DNA of 64,000 bases from Betaproteobacteria bacterium (GCA_016868305.1 VGHK01000007.1:1-64000), one strand, 5' to 3'; shown: positions 9,594-17,843, numbered from the stretch's first letter. Program-made: numbers and translations. Notes: generated by a model not told the origin, from the letters alone.

Positions 9594-10499
9594 ATGGTGA
9601 CCATACGCAAAGAAGCAGCAATAGGTATTTTTTGTCACGATGCAGGAGCTGCAACATTTTTGGCTCTTTGGGCGTTAGCACATGAAGGTCCCAAGTACTT
9701 CTGCGTCCAGGGGCCATCTTTAGCAATTTTCCACTCAATTTTGGGCATCATTCCTCTTTCAAGTCTAGAAGAGGCTACAAGTCAAGCAAATATATTTTTG
9801 TGTGGGAGCAGCTGGCAAAGTGATCTAGAAAAGATAGCAACCAGAGCTGGAAAGTTACTTGGAAAGCGTTCAATTGTTTATCTTGATCATTGGTCGAATT
9901 ATAAAGATCGATTCGTTTTAAACGAAGTAGAGTCGCATCCAGATGAAATTTGGGTGTCTAATGTTCATGCGTTTGATATAGCTTCAAAAATTTTTTCCTC
10001 AGTAAAGATTACATTAGTTTCGGACATTGTTAGAGCAAGTTATTTAGAAGAAGCTAATCGTCTCAAATCTGTTGTCCGAAAGATCCCAGGGATGGTTTTA
10101 TTCGTTTGCGAGAATATCAGTGAACATTATGGCAAAAAATACGGGAATCCAAGGGCCCTAGGTTATGACGAGTTTGACGCAATTGACTTCTTTTTTTTGA
10201 ACTTGTTTCAGATCTCACCAAACGCCACTAGAGTGAGAATCAGACACCACCCCTCTGAACCTGCAGACAAATACAGAAGTTATTTCAGGGTAAAGCCCAC
10301 TCTTCAGTTTAGTGGCCCTGATGTGCCTTTATTGAAAGATTTATTGGAAGCGGAAGTAATTGTAGGATGCCAAAGCCAAGCGTTAGTCACTGCGGTAGAA
10401 CTAGGTCTCAACACCGTTTCTTGTATACCCCCGAATGGGAAAAAATGCTGCCTCCCTCAGTCCGGAATTCGGCACTTCAAAACCTTTGAAGAAAAATAA
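9594..10499 (+). CDS. Unrecognised AT-rich protein, possibly GT-B-like
   Basis: 301 aa, not recognised. Features that can be seen: the opening IGIFCHDAGAA, a central VYLDHWSNYKDRF, RIRHHPSEP near residue 215, and a late EVIVGCQSQALVTAVELG followed by CIPP, which resembles the nucleotide-sugar-binding end of GT-B glycosyltransferases or polysialyltransferase-type enzymes. There is no signal peptide. The gene is strikingly AT-rich (16 G/C of 60 in 9961-10020), suggesting recent acquisition. It follows the sugar operon by 56 bp and converges on the FlmG-like gene with only 7 bp between stops. A role in sugar transfer or modification is a guess. Confidence 0.6.
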   Translation: MVTIRKEAAIGIFCHDAGAATFLALWALAHEGPKYFCVQGPSLAIFHSILGIIPLSSLEEATSQANIFLCGSSWQSDLEKIATRAGKLLGKRSIVYLDHWSNYKDRFVLNEVESHPDEIWVSNVHAFDIASKIFSSVKITLVSDIVRASYLEEANRLKSVVRKIPGMVLFVCENISEHYGKKYGNPRALGYDEFDAIDFFFLNLFQISPNATRVRIRHHPSEPADKYRSYFRVKPTLQFSGPDVPLLKDLLEAEVIVGCQSQALVTAVELGLNTVSCIPPNGKKCCLPQSGIRHFKTFEEK

Positions 10500-10506
10500 G
10501 TGATTG

Positions 10507-12189
10507 CTATAATCTGGGGGGATTTGGTATCTCCACACAGTCCGTTGCTGCGTTCAAATCGGTTAAGCCTTCCGCAATCGAGCATAGGTCAGGAATTCTT
10601 TCTGAGAATCTCGATCCGTGCATAGGTGCCAAAACGATATTATTCTTAAACCACAAAGATCTGTCCGAATCTGACCCCATCATCGTCCAAGATTTGCCTT
10701 GCACGGTTAAAACGGGGGCACCTATTGACGCAGCCATCCTGAGTGGGGCGGTATTGACAGAAATTACCAAGTCCAAGCATGCAATCAAGGAGAAAACCCT
10801 GTCTAGTTGGTTTTTTTGATCCAAGTCGTCCCATCTTATAATTTTAACGCCATGACTTTTCTCGACTTCTTGAATTTCAGATTCGCAATCCCCATACTGC
10901 AAGGAAACCACATGAAGTTTATCGCTCTTAAGCATCGGCAACCAGTCTTCCAGTGCAGAATAACTCAGATTTCTTACAGGACTAAGTTTACCGCTTCTCC
11001 AACAAATTCCAACAAGAGGACGATCTCTGTAGGGCTTAAGCCGTTTAGTAAAATCAGCCATTAACGTGTCTGAGGGAATCAAGTAGGGCTTCGACCTGCT
11101 GAAGCTCTCAATCGTTGGTCGAAAAATCCGCATAAGAGACCCTAATGGAATGTGGTAGTCGAAGTCACAAATGGCTGGTCTACCAGTTGAAATCAAAAAC
11201 GACTGCTCTCGAACAAAAAAATTCGGGAAGCTTCTCGAAAATATATCAACAAGCCTTTTGTCAGTTTCAAGAATAATCGCCTCAGAATCTAACGACTCTA
11301 ATTCGGGCAAACAACTACCAAACAGGAGTTCATCGCCCAACCCTTGCTCCCGCCACACTAAAAGTCTTTTCTTCTTCAATGATTCACCTCTCCACTGGGG
11401 AACTGAAAAATTCCTTTTTGGAGACCGTGCACCAGTAAGGGGGACCATGGGACTGAAGCCGCCCTCATAATAGTCCCAACCTTTACTTAAGTTACCCATT
11501 TTCAAATACTCAAAACTACAAAAAAATCTAATTGCATCTGCCCTTTGCTTTTCCCTTTCAGGTATGAGTGAAATTGTTTTTTCATACATTTTTACAGAGT
11601 TCTCCGGAGATCCTAAGCGGGCTTCTAGCGCTGCTAGGTTGATGAGTGTGTCAATCTGGTTCGGTTCGAGTATTGCTGCTGTTTCATATGCGTGTTTCGC
11701 CTCCTTAAACATCGCCAGTTCAGACAACGCTGACCCCAGATTGTTAAATGCAAGTGCTGAGGTGGGCTCTATGGAAACAGCTTTCAAGGCACTGTCCAAA
11801 TTGCCCTGCAGATCGCCCAAAGCCTGAAATACGCCCCCCAGATTTACATAAGCATAAAGACACTTGGGGTCTAACTCGATTGCATACTGCAGTATTACTT
11901 TAGCATCGTGAGGCTTCCCGGCCCTATAAAGAGCGCCACCCAGGTTACTCAAAGCAATAACGTGCCTTGGCTCAAACTCGAGAACCTTGGCGAATGCCTT
12001 GGTAGCGTCTTCGAACCGCTCAAGTTGCATTAAGCAGTGTCCGAGATCTATCCAGGCAACAAGATCCTTTGGGTGGGTTTTTAGGTACGCAGCAAATGCT
12101 TCTGCTGCTTGAGTGTAATCTCCCCTTTCCCTAAGCTGGTAGGCTTGGGTCTTTAGACGAGGTTCTTTCTGAAAGCGTTTAAAGTTCAT
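10507..12189 (-). CDS. TPR plus glycosyltransferase protein, FlmG-like flagellin glycosyltransferase candidate
   Basis: 560 aa. Residues about 1-230 form tetratricopeptide repeats (YTQAAEAFAAYLKTHPKD, FEDATKAFAKVLEFEPRH, PHDAKVILQYAIELDPK and others). The C-terminal half has LLVWREQGLGDELLF and VGICWRSGK, typical of GT9/O-GlcNAc-transferase-like GT-B domains linked to TPRs. In Caulobacter, FlmG has this architecture and glycosylates flagellins with pseudaminic acid; here the gene lies between the nonulosonate cluster and fliC, so the same job is inferred. No Maf protein is present. A sigma-54 promoter lies right at its start and no ribosome-binding site is visible. Confidence 0.75.
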   Translation of the reverse strand: MNFKRFQKEPRLKTQAYQLRERGDYTQAAEAFAAYLKTHPKDLVAWIDLGHCLMQLERFEDATKAFAKVLEFEPRHVIALSNLGGALYRAGKPHDAKVILQYAIELDPKCLYAYVNLGGVFQALGDLQGNLDSALKAVSIEPTSALAFNNLGSALSELAMFKEAKHAYETAAILEPNQIDTLINLAALEARLGSPENSVKMYEKTISLIPEREKQRADAIRFFCSFEYLKMGNLSKGWDYYEGGFSPMVPLTGARSPKRNFSVPQWRGESLKKKRLLVWREQGLGDELLFGSCLPELESLDSEAIILETDKRLVDIFSRSFPNFFVREQSFLISTGRPAICDFDYHIPLGSLMRIFRPTIESFSRSKPYLIPSDTLMADFTKRLKPYRDRPLVGICWRSGKLSPVRNLSYSALEDWLPMLKSDKLHVVSLQYGDCESEIQEVEKSHGVKIIRWDDLDQKNQLDRVFSLIACLDLVISVNTAPLRMAASIGAPVLTVQGKSWTMMGSDSDRSLWFKNNIVLAPMHGSRFSERIPDLCSIAEGLTDLNAATDCVEIPNPPRL

Positions 12190-12200
12190 ACTCGGAAAGT

Positions 12201-12218
12201 AGCATGGAGCGTGCCAAT
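12201..12218 (-). promoter_or_regulatory. Sigma-54 promoter of the FlmG-like gene
   Basis: The minus strand reads ATTGGCACGCTCCATGCT, GG-N10-GC spacing with only the first T of TTGC changed. C at -12 is base 12202, so transcription should start at about 12190, one base before the ATG at 12187-12189. No ribosome-binding site precedes that ATG, so a leaderless mRNA is predicted. Confidence 0.75.
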
Positions 12219-12223
12219 CCAGA

Positions 12224-12249
12224 AAAAAAGCCCCCAGTTGGGGGCTTTT
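12224..12249 (-). terminator. Intrinsic terminator downstream of fliC
   Basis: GCCCCCAACTGGGGGC hairpin followed by a run of T on the minus strand, 25 bp after the fliC stop. A-rich bases on the other side make it potentially bidirectional. Its T-run ends six bases before the -24 element of the FlmG-like gene, insulating the two units. Confidence 0.9.
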
Positions 12250-12273
12250 GCGTACAACGGGTTAGTCAGAAAG

Positions 12274-14433
12274 CTATTGCAACAAGGCAAGCACTGACTG
12301 CTGCTGCTGGTTAGCCTGCGCGAGCATTGCGGTAGCCGCCTGTTGAATGATCTGCGCCCTGGCGAGAGCGGTCGTCTCCGTGGCATAGTCTGTGTCAAGA
12401 ATTCGACTACGTGAGGCAGACATGTTCTCCGACGACTCCGACAGAACATTAACGATCGCATCCAGCCTATTTTGGAAGGCACCAGATCTGGCCTGAGCAG
12501 CTGAAACATCCGAAATCGCGTGATCAATAGCAGTGATAGCATTTTGAGCGCCCTGCTGTGTAGAGACGTTTACATCAGCAATTTTTTCGCCCGTGTATTT
12601 TCCACCGAAGGTGCCCTGACGGAATCCTAAGGTTTCCATTACATCATCACCACTAGCGTCTCCCTCATTTCCGCGAGTAACCGAGAATGCCTTGTCGGAG
12701 GTAAGTCGTACGGAGGCAAAAAATGCTTGCGCAGTAGCAGACGTCTCTCCCCCGGTAATCGCAACACCTTGTAAACCCAAACCTGCAGCCGAGGCTGCAT
12801 CCGTAGTCAGGTAAATATTTCTGCCATCCTCTGCAACAAGCTCAATACCCTCACCCCAGGCCCTCGCTACGACACCTGTTTGCCCCGAAAACTCATTAAT
12901 CTGGTCAACGATACCGTTACGAGTGGTTGACTTAACAGTAAACGAGACACCATTTAAAAATACTGCAGCCGAGGCAGCCGTTGCATTGAAGCCCGTGCCA
13001 CGAATTACATTAGCCTCTGCAGTGGCTGTGACGCCATGTAGCGAAGTCTTTTTATTTATCGCAGCAGCAATAGCTATAGCACTCGCCGCCTTGAAGCCAG
13101 AGGTGAATGTTGCCCCGTCGGTATGGGATGACATATCATCCTTCGCGACAGAGGCACCAATCGCAATATCGTTAATTACGAGTGTGTCGCCTGCGAAAAC
13201 GGTAGCCGCCGCGCCCGCGCTAAGCGCTTCTCGATGCTTTGTAACCATGGTTGCTATATCAGCCTTGAAGACACCGGCACGCAAGCCCGAGTTCTCTAGC
13301 GCGTCAACGTCTTTATCGTAAGCTTGACTTATGGTGATATCTCTACCGTCCACGGAGTATAGAGAGAATGTACCTACATAGGTTGCTGTTGCCTGTACAC
13401 CTGTATTTGCAGCAGACAATGTGTCGTACTCGATAGTGATGTTTCTACCATCGTCAGCAACCAGGGTAATGCCCTGCTTATCGTCCCCAGTGTTGATAGC
13501 GCGAACACCGGTTTGGGCAGATATTGCATTGATCGCATCGATGACCATCGAACGTGACAACTCTGAGTCTGTCGTTACTGTGATCGTACTGGTTTCTACT
13601 CCATTGATCGTAATCGTGCCTGATGCGGAAACGTTTAACGCGGACATTGTAGAACCCATAACTACGGTATTGTCGACCTTAGCAAAAACGCCGCTCTGCT
13701 CAGTAACGCGGTTGATTGCAGCTACTTTCGCAATTGCACTGGCGGCGACAATAGAGGCTGAAGCAAGGGCGTTGGCGTTTGCTGTCGTACCTCTGAACGA
13801 TAAGGTGTCATCTTCAGCGAACGACTGCCCTACAAGTACCCCATTAATGGTAAGAACACCCGAACTCAGACGTCCTACATCTGTAGCGTCCCCACCAAAC
13901 GAGGTAAGCGCTGGGCGATCACCAGACCCAATGTCTTTTGTCTTTACCGAATCAAAGCCTATATTGATCGTCTCGAGCTGATTCGCGCCAGTTTGAATCT
14001 GGATCTTTCTTGCCGAACCATCCAGCAATTTAATCCCGTTAAACTGGGTGGTTTCGGAAACGTTAACAATCTCTGCTTTTAGTTCATCGACCTCCAACTG
14101 AATTGACGTGCGATCACTTGCGGTCAAAGAACCGGTAGAGGCTTGAACCGCGAGCTCACGCATGCGCTGCAGCATATTGGTAACCTGACCATAAGCACCG
14201 TCTGCTGTCTGCGCCATTGAGATGGCATCGTTAGAGTTCCTAATGGACATACTCAATCCACGTACCTGCGCCGTCATACGGTTACTAATCGCAAGCCCCG
14301 CAGCATCATCCTTGGCACTGTTAATCCGCAGGCCCGTAGACAAACGCTCCATGGCAGTCGAAAGCTTTAAGTTGTTCGACCGCATAGACTCCGTTGCTAC
14401 TAGGGCCTTGAGGTTGGTGTTAATCACTGACAT
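12274..14433 (-). CDS. fliC: Flagellin with enlarged variable region
   Basis: 719 aa filament subunit, long compared with common 280-500 aa flagellins. The N-terminal D0/D1 helix region (MSVINTNLKALVATESM, then RLSTGLRINSAKDDAAGLAI) and the C-terminal D0 helix ending in QQQQSVLALLQ are canonical. Between residues about 190 and 625 lies a Thr/Ser/Ala-rich insert made of two related units of about 200 residues, each with an NG..., AINxxT and LVAxDGRNI block. A perfect ribosome-binding site (AAGGAG) precedes the ATG, and a sigma-28 promoter lies 65-91 bp upstream. The surface-exposed Ser/Thr-rich region would suit O-glycosylation by the adjacent enzyme. Confidence 0.97.
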   Translation of the reverse strand: MSVINTNLKALVATESMRSNNLKLSTAMERLSTGLRINSAKDDAAGLAISNRMTAQVRGLSMSIRNSNDAISMAQTADGAYGQVTNMLQRMRELAVQASTGSLTASDRTSIQLEVDELKAEIVNVSETTQFNGIKLLDGSARKIQIQTGANQLETINIGFDSVKTKDIGSGDRPALTSFGGDATDVGRLSSGVLTINGVLVGQSFAEDDTLSFRGTTANANALASASIVAASAIAKVAAINRVTEQSGVFAKVDNTVVMGSTMSALNVSASGTITINGVETSTITVTTDSELSRSMVIDAINAISAQTGVRAINTGDDKQGITLVADDGRNITIEYDTLSAANTGVQATATYVGTFSLYSVDGRDITISQAYDKDVDALENSGLRAGVFKADIATMVTKHREALSAGAAATVFAGDTLVINDIAIGASVAKDDMSSHTDGATFTSGFKAASAIAIAAAINKKTSLHGVTATAEANVIRGTGFNATAASAAVFLNGVSFTVKSTTRNGIVDQINEFSGQTGVVARAWGEGIELVAEDGRNIYLTTDAASAAGLGLQGVAITGGETSATAQAFFASVRLTSDKAFSVTRGNEGDASGDDVMETLGFRQGTFGGKYTGEKIADVNVSTQQGAQNAITAIDHAISDVSAAQARSGAFQNRLDAIVNVLSESSENMSASRSRILDTDYATETTALARAQIIQQAATAMLAQANQQQQSVLALLQ
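12600..13860 (-). repeat. Tandem duplication in the flagellin variable domain
   Basis: Two units, about residues 191-405 and 417-625, share the same order of motifs: a TING/VIND strand, SxAxDD, AIAxAINxxT, an NGV strand, QINxxSxQTGV, LVAxDGRNI, and a closing LGFRQGTF / SGLRAGVF strand. The repeat is diverged at DNA level, so it is an old duplication rather than a phase-variable repeat. Confidence 0.7.
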
Positions 14434-14497
14434 GTCTTTCTCCTTAGAAAGGGTGGCAATAATTCAGAACGACAACATGTCAGTTCTGATGGGCTAA

Positions 14498-14524
14498 AGA
14501 TCGACCCTTTTTTTACAAACTTAA
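14498..14524 (-). promoter_or_regulatory. Sigma-28 promoter of fliC
   Basis: The minus strand reads TTAAGTTT, 11 nt, GTCGATCT. The -35 box is identical to that of flaG. It sits in the flaG-fliC gap, just after the flaG stop codon, and gives a leader of roughly 60 nt with a strong ribosome-binding site. Confidence 0.72.
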
Positions 14525-14533
14525 GCATCCGCA

Positions 14534-15103
14534 TTAAAGTTCCTCATCAAACAGCAAGCCTTTGATGTCCTGGGGGTTCTGCAAGAGCTTTACAGCCACC
14601 TCGGTGGGAATCTGGCGCACCAATTCGCCGGTCTGCCTTTTCATTACCTTAATCACCAGTGAATCTGTCGCCTGGTCTACCTGAAACCCCACCTTGGTCT
14701 GGCTTTCTTGAAGCTGGTCGTTCAGACGGCTAATCGCCTCGTCTACCTTCTTGCGCAGCTCTTCGACATCGATTAGGGGTTCGGTCTTTGCGGCAGCCGC
14801 CTGCTGCGCCTGCAGTGCGATGGCCTGTCGGGTGGCCTGGCTGGCCTGAGCCGCCTGGGCGGCCACCTTGGTAGCAGCCTCTTTGGCATTGGGCATCGAC
14901 AACGCAGGAGACTGGCTGGGCGAAGGCGTACCAGACCCACCGCCTTGACCTGCGGGGCCCGATACAGCAGCAGGGCTAGCTGGGGCTGATGGGACTGCCC
15001 GCGTGGGGGCAGAAACAATCGGTTTTACAGAAGGCGCAGGCGCAGCCGACCCCTGCAGGCTTGGCTGCAGGCCGGGCGCTGAAGAGGTTGAAATACTGGT
15101 CAT
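14534..15103 (-). CDS. flaG: FlaG family protein
   Basis: 189 aa, longer than the usual 120 or so because of an Ala/Pro/Ser/Gln-rich N-terminal half. The C-terminal third is classical FlaG: VGFQVDQATDSLVIKVMKR, RQTGELVRQIPTE and a final LLQNPQDIKGLLFDE. FlaG proteins influence filament length in polar flagella. AAAGGA lies 7 nt before the ATG. A sigma-28 promoter lies about 140 bp upstream, leaving an unusually long untranslated leader. It stands between fliD and fliC, as in many polar systems. Confidence 0.9.
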   Translation of the reverse strand: MTSISTSSAPGLQPSLQGSAAPAPSVKPIVSAPTRAVPSAPASPAAVSGPAGQGGGSGTPSPSQSPALSMPNAKEAATKVAAQAAQASQATRQAIALQAQQAAAAKTEPLIDVEELRKKVDEAISRLNDQLQESQTKVGFQVDQATDSLVIKVMKRQTGELVRQIPTEVAVKLLQNPQDIKGLLFDEEL

Positions 15104-15240
15104 GGCTGCGTCCTTTAACTCGGAAGCCCGAAAGGCGCAGTACCCAAAGAACGCGACCTTTTACCGGACTCGATTCAAACATCGGCAGGCCAATGGTGAA
15201 CTTAAGGGGGATAAAACTGTAGCTTCTGTAAGTAGTGTAA

Positions 15241-15267
15241 GAATCGGCTAAGAGAGAAAAAACTTAA
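15241..15267 (-). promoter_or_regulatory. Sigma-28 promoter of flaG
   Basis: The minus strand reads TTAAGTTT, 11 nt, GCCGATTC, one mismatch in the -35 and two in the -10 relative to TAAAGTTT/GCCGATAA. It lies between the fliD stop and flaG and predicts a leader of about 130 nt. Confidence 0.85.
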
Positions 15268-15279
15268 GCGGGGAGAAAG

Positions 15280-16725
15280 TCACTTCTTATAGGCATTCGC
15301 AAGGTTTTCAAACTGTCCTTTAAGGTTCTCGCGCATAGCATTCATCTGGCCCACTAGGCTTTCCATCGCGGCAAACTGCTTGGTGTAGCGTTCTAGAATT
15401 TTTTCCATACGTGCTTCGAGCGTTACCAGGTCGCGCTTGTGTCGCGCCACCTGGCTTTCGGCACTGGTGGTCTGGTTCATCACAATGCCACTGGGACCCA
15501 TCAGCTCGCGCAGCCGAGCAGACATGGCCACCCCAATACCGCGCTTGGTAACCGTCTGGTCGTTTTGGGTCACCACCTGGCGACCCGCCAGCATTTGTAC
15601 GACTTCTTCAAAGTTGTTGGAAACGGCGGTATCTAAGGTGGCCTCATTTAGGCTAAGAACGCCATTGCGGTCAATCGATACGCCCAGGTCGCGCATATTA
15701 CGTACAGCGCTGCCTGCGGTTTCAGACTCACCAAAAATCACGGTACGAACCTGGGCAAGCACCGCGCGCACGGTTGAGTCGCCACGCAAAGATCCGCTAA
15801 AGACATCGTCGGGGTCATCAGAATTGGGCCCGGTAAGCACATTAAAGTCTGACACCATGTCGTTATAGGCATTGACAATGGCTTGGATCTTCTGCTTTAC
15901 CCCACTGGGCTCGCGCACGACAGTAAGGCTTGCCGGAGCGCTGGTAGTGGCCTGCAGGTCGAGGGTCACACCGGGAATAACATCGCTAATGGTATTCGCC
16001 GACCGGGTGACCTGTATCCCGTTAATGGTGACAGACGCATCAGAGGCTGTCTGCCCTGCTACTGGGAGGGAGAATGACAGCTGGTTAGGGTCGGTTGCAT
16101 CATTCGAGACGGAAAACTCTTTGGCAGCTCCCAATTGGCCAGTGAGTACCAGGCGGTAGCGGTCAGCAGCGCCTTGCACGCCGGTATCGAGTACCTGCGC
16201 AGTGACCCCTGCACCAGACAGGTTGATCTGGTTGGCGACGGCTGACAAATTGGCGTTGGCCTGACTGATTTCAACCTGCGTCGTGGTCTGATTGCCCGGA
16301 GGTCCCACTATAATCGTTAAGGTAAAGGCCTGACCGTCGTTAACCGGTGAGGTGACGTTACCAAAGCCATTGACCGAGTTGCTTCGCTGCGCCCGCGCCA
16401 GGGAATTCACCTCAATACTGTGACTACCCGGGGCGGCCAATGCCGAGGTGCTGGCCCCAAATGCCAGCGGGTTAGAGCTGCGCACACTGGTCTGGGCAAA
16501 GTCGGTGGTGCTGTCAATCTGGTCAATAGTGGCCTTAAACCCATCGAGCACGGCCATAACGGCCGAATAGCCCGAAATCTTGGCCTCAGACCGATCAATC
16601 TTGGCCTGAATGGCATTTTTGCGCGGGTTAATCTCGGCGTCGGTGAGGCCCTTGGCCAGGTCGCGGATATTAATGCCCGAGCCAGCCCCTAAGGCGGAGA
16701 CGATTCCTGACGAATCTATCGCCAT
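15280..16725 (-). CDS. fliD: Filament cap protein FliD
   Basis: 481 aa hook-associated protein 2, which caps the filament and folds exported flagellin. The N-terminus GIVSALGAGSGINIRDLAKGL and the C-terminal coiled coil (RHKRDLVTLEARMEKILERYTKQFAAME, spread over the last 70 residues) match FliD. Length is normal, unlike FlgK, FlgE and FliC. An in-frame ATG at 16794 exists but lies inside the sigma-28 promoter and terminator hairpin, so the start is ATG 16725. fliS, its usual neighbour, is instead at 61508. Confidence 0.95.
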   Translation of the reverse strand: MAIDSSGIVSALGAGSGINIRDLAKGLTDAEINPRKNAIQAKIDRSEAKISGYSAVMAVLDGFKATIDQIDSTTDFAQTSVRSSNPLAFGASTSALAAPGSHSIEVNSLARAQRSNSVNGFGNVTSPVNDGQAFTLTIIVGPPGNQTTTQVEISQANANLSAVANQINLSGAGVTAQVLDTGVQGAADRYRLVLTGQLGAAKEFSVSNDATDPNQLSFSLPVAGQTASDASVTINGIQVTRSANTISDVIPGVTLDLQATTSAPASLTVVREPSGVKQKIQAIVNAYNDMVSDFNVLTGPNSDDPDDVFSGSLRGDSTVRAVLAQVRTVIFGESETAGSAVRNMRDLGVSIDRNGVLSLNEATLDTAVSNNFEEVVQMLAGRQVVTQNDQTVTKRGIGVAMSARLRELMGPSGIVMNQTTSAESQVARHKRDLVTLEARMEKILERYTKQFAAMESLVGQMNAMRENLKGQFENLANAYKK

Positions 16726-16773
16726 AGCCGGAGCCCCAGGCAAAACCGAGTAAAAACTTTCTTCATAAGCTTT

Positions 16774-16800
16774 GCATCGGCCCAAAAGCGGCAAACTTTA
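16774..16800 (-). promoter_or_regulatory. Sigma-28 promoter of fliD
   Basis: The minus strand reads TAAAGTTT, 11 nt, GCCGATGC; the -35 is a perfect consensus. The -35 octamer is exactly the loop of the flgL terminator hairpin (16785-16808). Its position fixes the fliD start at 16725. Confidence 0.9.
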
Positions 16801-16808
16801 GCCGCTTT
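16781..16808 (-). terminator. Hairpin terminator after flgL, overlapping the fliD promoter
   Basis: 8-bp perfect stem AAAGCGGC/GCCGCTTT with an 8-nt loop TAAAGTTT, followed by T then GGG on the minus strand. The short T-run makes it a modest terminator. The loop doubles as the fliD -35 box. Confidence 0.65.
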
Positions 16809-16911
16809 ATGGCTTTTACACCGCTGCTCGGGGGCCTCGCTTCCCACCGCTGCGCCGTTAGTCGCACGGGGGGAGCACCAAAAGGGTTATAGGTTCTAAG
16901 CCGCATCTGTC

Positions 16912-17838
16912 TTACCTAATGTACTCAAACAGGTTTAGCCGCGAAATCTGGGCAAAGCTCGACTGGCTGGCCTGCAGGGCCATCATCTTTTTCTGCATCT
17001 CTGTGACGGCCTCGGTGTAGTCCAGGTCTTCGATCTGGCTTAACACGGTCTTGAGCTGCAGCCGGGTTTCTTCGAGCACGGCCTTTTGGTTGTCCACCAC
17101 GTTCATGGCAGAGCCCACCTTGGCCATGCTTACGGCCACGCCCTGGTTAAGGGTCTCTAGCTCGCCTAAGCCACGATTCATGTTCTCGCGGTCTGAGCTG
17201 CGCACGGCATCCACCAGGTCTTGCATGGCCTGAAAAAAGCTGCGGCCTTCGCTGGTGCCATCGGGCTGCGGGCGAATCACCCGGCCAAAGACTTCGGTAC
17301 CGGTGCGGTTGAGCCGCACCTGGCGCTGATCGCCGACATCCACCAGGTTAACGGTCTCGTCGCCCTGGTAGACAATGTCGCCCTGGGCATTGGCCCCAAA
17401 AGGCGGCGTAAACACCCGAGACCCGCTAAACAAATAGGCGCCGTTGACATCGCGGGTGTTGGCAAAGCTGAGTAAATCTTCCTGCAGGCCCTGTAGTTCT
17501 ACCGCGATAATCTCGCGGTCTTTGGGGCCATAGGTATCGTTAAGGGCCTGAATGGTGAGTTCTTTAAACCGGGTAAGGATATTGGCCGTGGCCTCAAGTG
17601 CAGTCTCTTCGGCCTTTAATCGATTCTCGGTGGTCTGCACGGCCTTCTCAAAACTGTCTTGCCGGGCAATCACCGACTTAAGGCGTTGAATAGCCGTGGC
17701 CTCGTCTGGCGCGTCGCTGGGCTGCACCACCTTTTTGCCCGTAGACATCTGGGTCTGGGCCTGCGACAGGTTGTTCTGGGTTGCCACCATCTGGCTGGTG
17801 GCGCGGTCAAAAAAGTAGCCGGTCGAAATCTTCATCAT
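16912..17838 (-). CDS. flgL: Hook-filament junction protein FlgL (HAP3)
   Basis: 308 aa, normal length. N-terminal MKISTGYFFDRATSQM and LSQAQTQMSTGKKVVQPSDAP are diagnostic of HAP3; the C-terminus ends in a D0 helix with SQSSFAQISRLNLFEYIR. It forms the second junction ring between FlgK and the filament. Start codons ATG ATG are tandem; AGGA precedes them. Only 5 bp separate it from flgK, so it is in the same transcript. Confidence 0.95.
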   Translation of the reverse strand: MMKISTGYFFDRATSQMVATQNNLSQAQTQMSTGKKVVQPSDAPDEATAIQRLKSVIARQDSFEKAVQTTENRLKAEETALEATANILTRFKELTIQALNDTYGPKDREIIAVELQGLQEDLLSFANTRDVNGAYLFSGSRVFTPPFGANAQGDIVYQGDETVNLVDVGDQRQVRLNRTGTEVFGRVIRPQPDGTSEGRSFFQAMQDLVDAVRSSDRENMNRGLGELETLNQGVAVSMAKVGSAMNVVDNQKAVLEETRLQLKTVLSQIEDLDYTEAVTEMQKKMMALQASQSSFAQISRLNLFEYIR

Positions 17839-17843
17839 CAGTC

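Noticed and set aside
12923-13981. Long antisense ORFs over fliC
   Set aside because: Low-complexity Ala/Val/Thr/Ser translations mirror the Thr/Ser/Ala-rich flagellin insert; no ribosome-binding sites or motifs.
14475-14495. GCCCATCA as the fliC -10 box
   Set aside because: Spacing to the nearest TAAA is two bases too long; TTAAGTTT-N11-GTCGATCT at 14498-14524 fits exactly.
16726-16794. Longer FliD start at 16794
   Set aside because: The extension overlaps a perfect sigma-28 promoter and terminator hairpin, and the family N-terminus begins at ATG 16725.
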